Shown: positions 5,179 through 12,460 of the stretch, in pieces
Position numbering within the stretch: the stretch's first letter is position 1
How the letters are laid out: every line of letters starts with the position of its first letter
Source: JBGPJO01 sp964348535
GTDB taxonomy: Bacteria > Patescibacteriota > Minisyncoccia > Phycocordibacterales > JAKFXT01
Assembly (NCBI GenBank): GCA_964348535.1
Contig: CAYGDB010000012.1
Location: 1-18,375, forward strand
DNA length: 18,375 bases
Direction of reading: 5' to 3'
The notes under the pieces: model-generated
The model's database searches: none
What the model saw: only the letters and a program-made list of their open reading frames with translations
What the model was told of the DNA's origin: nothing
Program-made: the position numbers and the translations under genes

Positions 5179-6936
5179 ATGCAAATTGAAGAAAAGCAAC
5201 TTAAAAATTTTATAATTGATTCCGGTCTCGTCTCATCGGCTGATATTGAAGTCGCTGAAAAAGAATCTAAGAAAAGGAATATTTCTTTGGGGGAAATTCT
5301 TGTTGGAGGCGGAAAACTTTCTGAGGATGACCTTCGCCGTGTTCAAGCTTATGTTCTAGGCATCCCTTTTGTTAGTTTGAAAGGTCAAAAGATTGACTTT
5401 GAGATTTTGTCTTTAATTCCTGAACCGATAGCAAGGAGTCATAACATCGTCGCTTTTAAAAAAAGCGACAGAGGGCTTGAAGTGGCAATGCTCGATACTG
5501 AAGACCTCGAAGCAATAGACTTTATTAAAAAGAAAGTCGGGCTTAAAATTTTGCCCAGGCTTACTGACAATGACTCCATGAAGGCTGTTATTCTCCAATA
5601 TCAAAAAAGTCTGAAGGCTGAGTTTGGCGATATTATAAAAAAAGAAGGGTCATCACTTAAAACTATAGCCGATGTCGGAGATGGAGGAGAAGCTTCCTCT
5701 GATGACCTTAAAAAACTGGCTGAGGACTTGCCGGTGGTTAAAATAGTAGATTCTCTTTTAAAGCACGCCATTCTCCAGAATGCTTCGGATATCCACATAG
5801 AGCCAATGGAGAATCAGGTTCTTGTGCGTTACAGAATAGACGGTATTTTGCATGATGCCATGGTGCTTCCTAAAAATGCCGGAGCTTCGATCACCGCCAG
5901 AATAAAAGTTCTGTCTAGCTTAAAACTTGATGAAAAAAGACTCTCGCAAGATGGAAGATTTAAAGTTGAGTCTGAAAATGATAAAGTTTCCCTTCGAGTT
6001 TCTATTTTACCCACTTATTTTGGAGAAAAGACGGTTATGCGTCTTTTAAAGGAAAATGCCGAAGGCTTCACTTTGGAAGGACTTGGGTTTCATGGTGAAG
6101 CTCTTGAGAGAATTCATGCCGCCACAAGGCTTTCGACCGGCATGATTTTAACCACAGGCCCTACCGGTTCAGGAAAAACAACCACACTCTATACGATTTT
6201 AGATATCTTAAACACTCCAGACGTTAATATTTCCACTATAGAGGATCCAATAGAGTACCAGATGGACAGAGTAAACCAGACTCAAGTTAAGCCTGAAATC
6301 GGTTTTACATTCTCTTCTGGTTTAAGGTCTCTCGTTAGGCAGGACCCCGATATTATTATGGTTGGCGAAATTCGTGATGAGGAAACGGCTTCTCTTGCCA
6401 TTAACGCCGCTTTAACAGGGCATTTGGTTCTCTCAACTCTTCACACTAACTCCGCCTCGGGCGCTATCCCGCGACTTTTTGATATGAAAATAGAGCCGTT
6501 TCTTTTGGTCTCAACTTTAACCGTTATAGTGGCCCAGCGTTTGGTCCGCAGGCTTTGCTCCTCAAAGGAAAAATACAATCTGACCAAAGCCGAAATTGAA
6601 ACTTTGGGAAAGACGGTTGACCTTGAGAGGATGCTCTCTTTCTTGATAGAGGGAAAGATTATTTCTAAAGGTTCTAAATTTGAAGATGTTCCATTTTATC
6701 GGGCCAAGCCTTCACCTGATTGCGATGACGGATTTTCAGGTCGTGTTGGTATTCATGAGGTGTTAAAAATGACGCCGACAGTGAGAGAGATTATTATGAA
6801 AGGCGGAACAGCGGACCAAATAGAGGTTCAGGGCAAAAAAGAGGGAATGATGACTATGCTTGAAGACGGTATTTATCAGGCGGCTGTTGGAACCACCACT
6901 ATTGAGGAGGTGCTTAGGGTTACAACAACGGAATAA
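5179..6936 (+). CDS. pilB: Type IV pilus assembly ATPase PilB (GspE/PilB family)
   Basis: Cytoplasmic hexameric motor that powers pilus extension at the inner face of the membrane. From the ATG at 5179 the protein has 585 residues: an MshEN-type N-terminal domain (about 1-145), a linker, and the secretion ATPase core (about 180-585). Visible motifs are Walker A GPTGSGKT (327-334), the Asp box TIEDPIE (353-359), Walker B DIIMVGEIRD (391-400) and the His box GHLVLSTLHTN (414-424). An upstream in-frame GTG at 5152 is rejected because it lies in front of, and partly under, the -10 element. The usual four-cysteine zinc motif is reduced to single cysteines (C460 in RLCSSKEKY, C515 in PDCDDGFSGR). 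First gene of a six-gene operon; no Shine-Dalgarno site. Confidence 0.95.
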   Translation: MQIEEKQLKNFIIDSGLVSSADIEVAEKESKKRNISLGEILVGGGKLSEDDLRRVQAYVLGIPFVSLKGQKIDFEILSLIPEPIARSHNIVAFKKSDRGLEVAMLDTEDLEAIDFIKKKVGLKILPRLTDNDSMKAVILQYQKSLKAEFGDIIKKEGSSLKTIADVGDGGEASSDDLKKLAEDLPVVKIVDSLLKHAILQNASDIHIEPMENQVLVRYRIDGILHDAMVLPKNAGASITARIKVLSSLKLDEKRLSQDGRFKVESENDKVSLRVSILPTYFGEKTVMRLLKENAEGFTLEGLGFHGEALERIHAATRLSTGMILTTGPTGSGKTTTLYTILDILNTPDVNISTIEDPIEYQMDRVNQTQVKPEIGFTFSSGLRSLVRQDPDIIMVGEIRDEETASLAINAALTGHLVLSTLHTNSASGAIPRLFDMKIEPFLLVSTLTVIVAQRLVRRLCSSKEKYNLTKAEIETLGKTVDLERMLSFLIEGKIISKGSKFEDVPFYRAKPSPDCDDGFSGRVGIHEVLKMTPTVREIIMKGGTADQIEVQGKKEGMMTMLEDGIYQAAVGTTTIEEVLRVTTTE

Positions 6937-6950
6937 CTAACAATCAAAAA

Positions 6951-8168
6951 ATGAAATTCTCCGTTAAAGTTATTGATAAGGAAGGCAAGATTCATACCAC
7001 CGAAGAGGAAGCCAAAGATAAGACCGCTTTGTATGAACAATTTAGGGCAAAATCAGAGCATTTTATTTCGGCGACTGAGAAAGACAACTTTTCTTTTGGC
7101 GGTATTTCTCTTGGTTTAACTAAATTTATCGGTCGCGTTAAGCCAGACGAGAAAATAAATTTTGCCAGAAATCTTTCAGCGATGCTTAAAGCCGGACTTT
7201 CTATTTCAAAATCTCTCGCTATTCTTGGACGACAGACAAAAAATGCCACTTTTAAAAAAGTTATTTCTTCTTTAAATGAAGAAATAGGAAAAGGAGGAAC
7301 TTTCTCAGCTGGTCTTTTAAAGAATTCATCAATTTTTTCACCCCTTTTTGTTTCAATGGTTCGATCCGGGGAGGAAAGCGGGGGACTTTCTGAAGCCCTT
7401 AACGTTGTTTCTATTCAAATGGAGAGAAATAATTCTTTGGTTAAAAAAGTTCGTGGCGCGATGATTTATCCGGCTATTATTTTAAGCGTGATGCTGATAA
7501 TAGGCGTCATTATGCTCATATATGTTATTCCGACCTTAACCACCACATTCAAAGAGCTAAATGTCGAATTGCCGGCAAGCACCCGCGCTATAATTTTTGT
7601 CAGTGATTTTCTCACCAATCACACCATTCTTTTCGTAATGATTTTGATCGGGGTTATTTCCGCTTCTTTATTAGGTTCAAAACTTCCGGCTGTAAGGCGT
7701 TTCTTTGATTTTGTAATTATCAGGATTCCAATAATTGGAAATATAGTTAAAGAAGTTTACGCCGCTCGCGTGGCCCGCACTCTCTCTTCTCTCTTGTCCG
7801 CCGGAGTTGAAGTAGTCTCATCGCTTTCAATAGCAAGAGATGTCGTTCAGAATTCTTTTTATCAGGAAACTCTGACGGAAGCCGGAGAAACGGTTAAAAA
7901 AGGAAGTCCGATGTCCTCGGTTTTTTTGGCAAATTCTAAACTTTATCCCGTTTTGGTTGGGGAAATGATGGCGGTGGGAGAAGAGACCGGAAAACTTTCA
8001 GAAATGCTCGGCAGGTTGGCGGAATTTTACGAAGAAGAGGTGGAGCAGAAAACTAAAAACATGTCCACAATTATAGAACCTTTTTTGATGGTTTTCATAG
8101 GGGCCGCGGTCGGTTTTTTTGCCGTTGCCATGATTTCGCCTACATATTCGGTTTTAAATACTATTTAG
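6951..8168 (+). CDS. pilC: Type IV pilus inner-membrane platform protein PilC (GspF family)
   Basis: Membrane platform that couples PilB rotation to insertion of pilin subunits. The 405 residues contain two GspF domains (about 70-193 and 272-394). Each has the conserved beginning, FARNLSAMLKAGLSISKSL in the first and ARTLSSLLSAGVEVVSSL in the second, and the family motif SGEESGGLSEAL / VGEETGKLSEML at about 139-150 and 342-353. Membrane helices are at about 171-195, 222-242 and 376-397. The N-terminal 45 residues form the small cytoplasmic lead-in typical of PilC. It follows pilB by 14 bases and precedes the first prepilin by 4 bases, with no Shine-Dalgarno site, suggesting translational coupling. 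Confidence 0.95.
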   Translation: MKFSVKVIDKEGKIHTTEEEAKDKTALYEQFRAKSEHFISATEKDNFSFGGISLGLTKFIGRVKPDEKINFARNLSAMLKAGLSISKSLAILGRQTKNATFKKVISSLNEEIGKGGTFSAGLLKNSSIFSPLFVSMVRSGEESGGLSEALNVVSIQMERNNSLVKKVRGAMIYPAIILSVMLIIGVIMLIYVIPTLTTTFKELNVELPASTRAIIFVSDFLTNHTILFVMILIGVISASLLGSKLPAVRRFFDFVIIRIPIIGNIVKEVYAARVARTLSSLLSAGVEVVSSLSIARDVVQNSFYQETLTEAGETVKKGSPMSSVFLANSKLYPVLVGEMMAVGEETGKLSEMLGRLAEFYEEEVEQKTKNMSTIIEPFLMVFIGAAVGFFAVAMISPTYSVLNTI

Positions 8169-8172
8169 AAAA

Positions 8173-8640
8173 ATGAACGAAACAGCCAAACGAGGTTTTA
8201 GTCTGGTTGAGATTATGCTTGTCATCGGCATTATGGCCGTTATCACCACCATTATTATTTTCAGTTTTTCCACCTTAAATCAAAATTATGCTCTTGAGGG
8301 AGCGGCCCAAAATGCCGCGGCTTTGTTTAAAGACGCCCGCGGTCGGACACTTTCGGCGAAAAATAATTCTCAATACGGAATTCACATAGCAAGCACTTCC
8401 GTCACCCTTTTCCCCGGTTCTGTTTTTGATAGTGGAAATCCAAGCAATGAAACTCTGACTTTTCCCCAATCAGTTACTATTGGCACCACCACACTATCCG
8501 GTGTTGGTTTTGATATTATATTTGCCCGGCTTAAAGGAACACCGAGCCAGTTTGGGACAACCTCGGTTTATCTTGTCAACAATCCATCCAAGTATATTAA
8601 TATTTTTATTCGGGAGAGTGGTTTGGTTGAAATAAAGTAA
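8173..8640 (+). CDS. Type IV prepilin-like protein, GspH/FimT type
   Basis: A 155-residue pilin-type protein. The N terminus has a short basic leader (MNETAKRG) and the prepilin peptidase site G|FSLVE, with Glu at +5 as required for assembly. A hydrophobic helix (about 9-32, VEIMLVIGIMAVITTIIIFSF) follows. The globular part contains the AAALFKDARGRTLSAKN segment characteristic of GspH/FimT minor pilins and ends in short strands (KYINIFIRESGLVEIK). Minor pilins of this class usually sit in the priming complex at the tip. It begins 4 bases after pilC and has no Shine-Dalgarno site. Whether it is a minor or the major subunit cannot be told from sequence alone. Confidence 0.88.
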   Translation: MNETAKRGFSLVEIMLVIGIMAVITTIIIFSFSTLNQNYALEGAAQNAAALFKDARGRTLSAKNNSQYGIHIASTSVTLFPGSVFDSGNPSNETLTFPQSVTIGTTTLSGVGFDIIFARLKGTPSQFGTTSVYLVNNPSKYINIFIRESGLVEIK

Positions 8641-8642
8641 GT

Positions 8643-9158
8643 ATGGATAATCTAAAAAAGACAAAGAAAGGCGCCACTTTAAATTTAAACAGCGCAGGGT
8701 CGGCTCTTCTTGAGGTTTTGTTCGGTGTTTCCGTTGTTTCTATTGTCCTCCTTTCTCTTTTGGGAGCTTACAGTGTTTATCTTAAGAATTCTTTTCGGTT
8801 AACCGAAAAAATCCAGGCCTCTTTTCTTGCCGAGGAGGGGGTTGAGGCAATCAGAGTCATTCGGGATAGCAGTTTTAACATCGGTATAGACCCTCTTGTT
8901 TCAAATACTCCTTACTACTTTTCATTTGAAGACGGAACATGGAAGGCAACGACAACTTCTGTCGTTATCGACGGTCAGTTTTGGCGAACCTTTAAAATTT
9001 TTGCCGTTAATCGCGACTCAAATGATGATATTGTGACAAGTGGCGGTGCAAACGACCCAAATACCAAGATGACGGTAGTAACGGTTTCTTGGAATTCAGG
9101 TGGCGCCACTTCCACTATTTCAATTTCAACATATCTTACAAATCTTTTTTCAAATTAA
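8643..9158 (+). CDS. Type IV prepilin-like protein, PilV/GspI-like
   Basis: A 171-residue protein with a long basic leader (MDNLKKTKKGATLNLNSAG) and a processing site G|SALLE, with Glu at +5. The hydrophobic helix is at about 20-46 (VLFGVSVVSIVLLSLLGAYSV). LAEEGVEAIRVIRDSSF after the helix resembles the AxxxxAxxGLEA-type segment of PilV/GspI minor pilins. The rest is a Thr/Ser/Val-rich beta domain. The ATG lies 2 bases after the previous stop, with no Shine-Dalgarno site. The leader is longer than in the neighbouring prepilin. Assignment to PilV is by position and the post-helix motif, so moderate. Confidence 0.82.
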   Translation: MDNLKKTKKGATLNLNSAGSALLEVLFGVSVVSIVLLSLLGAYSVYLKNSFRLTEKIQASFLAEEGVEAIRVIRDSSFNIGIDPLVSNTPYYFSFEDGTWKATTTSVVIDGQFWRTFKIFAVNRDSNDDIVTSGGANDPNTKMTVVTVSWNSGGATSTISISTYLTNLFSN

Positions 9159-9159
9159 A

Positions 9160-9660
9160 ATGTTTAAAAGTTCAAAAAATAGCGGAATGACAGTTGTGGA
9201 GACAATTGTCTATATTGCCATCCTGGCGTTTTTATTTTTTATGGTTGTTGAAACTCTTACGACAATTGCCCGCACTTACAGGGCAACCGCAGTTACCCGC
9301 TCTTTGAGCTCCTCCGGCATGAACGCCCTTGATAGAATCTCAAGGGATATAAGAAACGCCGCAAGTGTTGATCAAGTTCAAAGCGTTTTAAATATAAACC
9401 CCGGGAAACTTGTCTTAATTAATGGAGCCACCACCACTGAATTTTACGTCGAAGGGGGACTCATCAGCATTCGGGAAAATGGCGTTTCAAAGGGGTCTGT
9501 TACTTTAGACTCCTCTACCACAACCAATCTTATTTTTCGTCTTGTTACAACCCCAAAATCAAGCGCGGTTAAAATTGAGATGAGCCTTCAAAGCGGAGAT
9601 GGCACCAGTTTAAAAGCGGCTAATTTTTATAATACCGTGGTTTTGCGGGGTTCTTACTAA
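9160..9660 (+). CDS. Type IV prepilin-like protein, PilW/GspJ-like
   Basis: From the ATG at 9160 the protein has 166 residues. Its leader is MFKSSKNSG and the processing site is G|MTVVE with Glu at +5, followed by a hydrophobic helix (about 10-35, TIVYIAILAFLFFMVV). A longer in-frame start at 9100 would put 20 hydrophobic and aromatic residues before the leader, spoiling the prepilin signal, so it is rejected. MNALDRISRDIRNAAS after the helix is typical of PilW/GspJ minor pilins. The C-terminal part is Thr/Ser-rich beta sequence ending FYNTVVLRGSY. The start is one base after the previous stop, consistent with reinitiation. No cysteines are seen. Confidence 0.85.
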   Translation: MFKSSKNSGMTVVETIVYIAILAFLFFMVVETLTTIARTYRATAVTRSLSSSGMNALDRISRDIRNAASVDQVQSVLNINPGKLVLINGATTTEFYVEGGLISIRENGVSKGSVTLDSSTTTNLIFRLVTTPKSSAVKIEMSLQSGDGTSLKAANFYNTVVLRGSY

Positions 9661-9664
9661 TAAA

Positions 9665-10945
9665 ATGAATTATTATAAAAAAAATAACAGGGGTCAGAGC
9701 GCTCTTATTGTTTCAGTTCTTTTTACTATTGTTTCGACCACCGTCGTGGTTAATCTGATATCTCCGATTGTTAAAGAAATAAGGGAGATTAGAGATTTTT
9801 CCCGTTCAAAGGAAGGCTATTTTTTGGCCGAGGCTTCGATTGAGGATGTTTTATACAGGCTTCAAAATAATAAACAGGTTGGGACGACGGAAGTTATTTC
9901 TTTGAATGGATTTTTTGCCACAACCACTTTAGCGGACGCCTCCGGTAAAAAAGAGATTGCTTCAGAAGGGTCGGTGGCGGGAGGGTTTCGCAAAGTAAAA
10001 GTGGTTCTTGATACCGGGGTCGGCACTTCCTTTTTTTACGGAATAAACACGGGGCGGGGCGGTTTTCTGATGGAGAATAGTTCCGTGGTAAACGGCAACA
10101 TATACGCAAACGGGCCTGTTGAAGGGGATAATTCTGCTATTGTTCACGGAGACGTGGTGTCGGCCGGCCCGACAGGACTGATTGAAGGTATCCACTCTAC
10201 CAGTTCAGCTTATGCCAATACCATAAAGGATTCCACAATAGATAAGGACGCTTACTATCAAACAAAAATAAACACAGTGGTAGGAGGAACGTCTTACCCG
10301 GGAAGCGCCGACCAGCCGACTACAACTATGCCGATTTCGGACAGTCAAATTGCCGATTGGGAGACGGACGCTTTGGGAGGAGGCACTTATACTTCGCCTT
10401 GTCCTTATAATATTAACTCTAATGTAACACTTGGTCCAAAAAAGATAAACTGCGATTTGAATATAAGCGGTAATCCGACTATTACCCTAAATGGCAATAT
10501 CTGGGTGGCCGGAAACATAAATATAGACAATACGGCCATTCTTCAGGTGGGAACAGGTCTTTCCGGAAAGAGCGTCGCTATTATTGCCGACAATCCTTTA
10601 AACAGAACAACTAGTAGCAAAATAACTCTCCAAAATTCCACTCAATATATTGGAAACGGAAGCAACTCCTATATCATGCTAATCTCGGAGAATAACAGTT
10701 CGGAGCTGGGCGGGGCGGAAGTGGCTATTGATGTCAAAAATAGCGTTACTGGAAAACTTATCGCCTATTCCAATCATGGCGAAATCACTCTTCAAAATTC
10801 TATGAGTTTGAAGGAGGTAACTGCTTACAAACTTCATCTTAAAAACTCAGCGACAGTAAATTACGAGTCCGGACTTCAAAACCTTCTTTTTTCTTCCGGC
10901 CCGGGTGGTGGCTATGACATACTTTCATGGACAGAAGTTGAGTGA
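9665..10945 (+). CDS. PilX-like pilus protein with large repetitive C-terminal domain (426 aa)
   Basis: The N terminus MNYYKKNNRG|QSALIVSVLF resembles PilX/GspK-type minor pilins: basic leader, Gly before the hydrophobic helix (about 11-34), and no Glu at +5, a feature of tip subunits. SKEGYFLAEASIEDVLYRLQ (49-68) matches the post-helix segment of this group. Residues 120-410 are Gly/Asn/Ser-rich with repeated NSxVxGxI-like strands (NSSVVNGNIYA, NSAIVHGDVV, LQNSTQYIGN, LKNSATVNY), suggesting a beta-helix or bactofilin-like stack. C246 and C263 could form a disulfide. As the last and largest gene of the operon, it is a candidate pilus-tip adhesin; that role is inference. The start is 4 bases after the previous stop, without a Shine-Dalgarno site. 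Confidence 0.8.
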   Translation: MNYYKKNNRGQSALIVSVLFTIVSTTVVVNLISPIVKEIREIRDFSRSKEGYFLAEASIEDVLYRLQNNKQVGTTEVISLNGFFATTTLADASGKKEIASEGSVAGGFRKVKVVLDTGVGTSFFYGINTGRGGFLMENSSVVNGNIYANGPVEGDNSAIVHGDVVSAGPTGLIEGIHSTSSAYANTIKDSTIDKDAYYQTKINTVVGGTSYPGSADQPTTTMPISDSQIADWETDALGGGTYTSPCPYNINSNVTLGPKKINCDLNISGNPTITLNGNIWVAGNINIDNTAILQVGTGLSGKSVAIIADNPLNRTTSSKITLQNSTQYIGNGSNSYIMLISENNSSELGGAEVAIDVKNSVTGKLIAYSNHGEITLQNSMSLKEVTAYKLHLKNSATVNYESGLQNLLFSSGPGGGYDILSWTEVE

Positions 10946-10978
10946 ATAAAAAACCGCTCCGATGTACATCGGAGCGGT
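10946..10978 (-). terminator. Terminator of the CDF gene between convergent genes
   Basis: A perfect 26-base palindrome (10953-10978; half-site ACCGCTCCGATGT) begins at the last base of the CDF stop codon. On the minus strand it is followed by TTTTTTATT. On the plus strand there is no T-run, so termination of the pilus operon here is less certain. Confidence 0.85.
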
Positions 10979-11607
10979 CAGTCATAATCGCTATCATTCG
11001 GGCCAAGCACGAGCTCAAACGCTCTATAAATGATCCAGATAGCAATTCCAAGTGAAAGTAGAGGGTCTATAAATACCAACCCACTTATCCAGATGGCGAT
11101 ACCGCCCGCCACAACCGCGCCACTCTGCATTAGGTCAGAAATTATGTGAACAGAAAGCGCCCGGTGCGCGTGGTCTTTGTGCTCTTTAGCCGCGCCCTGA
11201 TGAAGGCGATGTTGCAGATAGTTGCCGACTCCACCCAGAAGAGCGAAAGAAACCAAGATCGGGCTTAAAATCTCGCCGGGATTTTGGAAGCGTTCAATTG
11301 CTTCAAAACTAATCCAGAAAGAAACTAAAAGTAGAAGCCCGATATTAATCTTAAAGGCGATATCTTTCGCCCACTCGGTTCGAGCTCTTATTTTAATCAA
11401 GACCGCGGCCATTAGTGTTACTACAATGGCGGCGCTGTCACTAAAGACGTGTCCTGCATCAGCCATTAAGGCCAGACTACCCGAGAGCCAGCCGCCGATG
11501 ATTTCAAAGAATAAAATCACGACAGTAACTCCCAGAACCATAGAGAGTCTCTTAATTTCGCACCAACACCGACCGGAGCCGGAGCAGTTTTTATAATGTC
11601 CCGTCAC
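10978..11607 (-). CDS. Cation diffusion facilitator exporter lacking the cytoplasmic domain
   Basis: Membrane antiporter that exports divalent metal, probably zinc, in exchange for protons. The 209 residues hold six likely membrane helices (about 24-40, 43-72, 86-104, 114-131, 150-172, 178-197). The metal site is canonical for zinc-type CDFs: H53 and D57 in ADAGHVFSD (helix 2) and H154 and D158 in HIISD (helix 5). A short His-rich loop (HRLHQGAAKEHKDHAH, 133-148) joins helices 4 and 5. The protein stops 12 residues after helix 6, so the usual dimerising C-terminal domain of about 80-100 residues is absent. The N terminus has C8-x5-C14-x-C16. GTG start with AGGAGG five bases upstream (11618-11613). 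Divergent from the ZIP gene. Confidence 0.9.
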   Translation of the reverse strand: MTGHYKNCSGSGRCWCEIKRLSMVLGVTVVILFFEIIGGWLSGSLALMADAGHVFSDSAAIVVTLMAAVLIKIRARTEWAKDIAFKINIGLLLLVSFWISFEAIERFQNPGEILSPILVSFALLGGVGNYLQHRLHQGAAKEHKDHAHRALSVHIISDLMQSGAVVAGGIAIWISGLVFIDPLLSLGIAIWIIYRAFELVLGPNDSDYD

Positions 11608-11612
11608 TTCAG

Positions 11613-11618
11613 CCTCCT
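11613..11618 (-). promoter_or_regulatory. Strong Shine-Dalgarno site fixing the GTG start of the CDF gene
   Basis: AGGAGG on the minus strand, 5 bases before GTG at 11607. One of only two clear Shine-Dalgarno sites in the window. A weak minus-strand promoter, ATGACA (11679-11674) and TATAGT (11658-11653), lies upstream and overlaps the -35 of the ZIP promoter. Confidence 0.8.
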
Positions 11619-11672
11619 TTTGTTAGAGAGGATTTGTTGAATCTTCTTTGACACTATACTATTTTTACCAAT

Positions 11673-11700
11673 TTGTCATTTTAGAAAAATTTGTCATAAT
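11673..11700 (+). promoter_or_regulatory. Promoter of the ZIP gene, predicted leaderless
   Basis: TTGTCA (11673-11678), a 16-base spacer and TGT-CATAAT (11692-11700), an extended -10. Seven bases further on is 11707, the G of the GTG start codon. Confidence 0.6.
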
Positions 11701-11706
11701 GCCTTA

Positions 11707-12423
11707 GTGATTTTCATCATCTCTTTAGCCACTTTCATCTCGGCTATGCTCGGCGGGTTTTTCGCTTTACGTTTTAAAGATAAACTCCATCTGATATTGG
11801 GTTTTGCCGCGGGAGCTGTCATAGGTGTGGCTTTTTTCGATATTTTACCCGAAGCTATAGAGCTTGGGAAAGGATATTTTGATACTAAAGTAATTACTGC
11901 CATATCTGCTATCGGTTTTGCTCTGTACTTTATTCTGGATCGTCTTTTGGTTCTTCATACTCACGCAGACGGAGATGGAGGAGAAATTCATAAGGGAGTT
12001 CTTGGGGCGGGAAGTGTGCTTCTTCACAGCTTTTTAGATGGTGTGGCGGTTGGTCTCTCCTTTCAGGTTTCGCTTGAAGCAAGCGCTATTATAGCCGTTG
12101 CGGTTATTGCTCATCGTTTTTCTGACGGTATCAATACTATCAGTATCATATTAAAAAATGGCGGTGATAAATGGCGCGCCATGCGTTGGCTCATCGCGGT
12201 ATCAATTTCTCCCGTCCTCGGCATACTTTCAAGCTTTGCGGTATCTCTGCCAGAATCCGCTTTGGCCCCCCTCCTTGCTTTATTTGCCGGATTTTTTCTT
12301 TACATAGGCGCAAGCGACCTTTTGCCGGAGAGCCACCATCGTCATCCGACATCTCTTACCACCATAAGCACTGTTTTGGGGATGGGGGTTATTTATTTCA
12401 TTGTTCAGATGGTTAATATTTAA
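11707..12423 (+). CDS. ZIP family divalent metal transporter
   Basis: Membrane transporter moving zinc or a related metal towards the cytoplasm. The 238 residues contain about eight hydrophobic segments. The helix 4 metal motif is HSFLDG (107-112), where ZIPs usually have HNxxEG or HNxxDG. The helix 5 motif is HRFSDG (136-141), where HExxEG is usual. A His/Asp-rich loop (HTHADGDGGEIH, 84-95) precedes helix 4, as in typical ZIPs, and a second His cluster (ESHHRHP, 208-214) precedes the last helix. The GTG start lies exactly at the predicted transcription start, and no Shine-Dalgarno site is present. It is paired divergently with a CDF exporter, so both directions of metal flux may be set from one intergenic region. 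The exact metal is unknown. Confidence 0.9.
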   Translation: MIFIISLATFISAMLGGFFALRFKDKLHLILGFAAGAVIGVAFFDILPEAIELGKGYFDTKVITAISAIGFALYFILDRLLVLHTHADGDGGEIHKGVLGAGSVLLHSFLDGVAVGLSFQVSLEASAIIAVAVIAHRFSDGINTISIILKNGGDKWRAMRWLIAVSISPVLGILSSFAVSLPESALAPLLALFAGFFLYIGASDLLPESHHRHPTSLTTISTVLGMGVIYFIVQMVNI

Positions 12424-12442
12424 CTTAAAATTACTTATCTTG

Positions 12443-12451
12443 TGTTAAGAT
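12443..12451 (+). promoter_or_regulatory. Extended -10 promoter of tpiA-pgk
   Basis: TGT-TAAGAT with no good -35. The predicted start near 12458 leaves about 3 bases before the ATG at 12461, so the transcript is almost leaderless. Confidence 0.45.
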
Positions 12452-12460
12452 GGTTAAACT

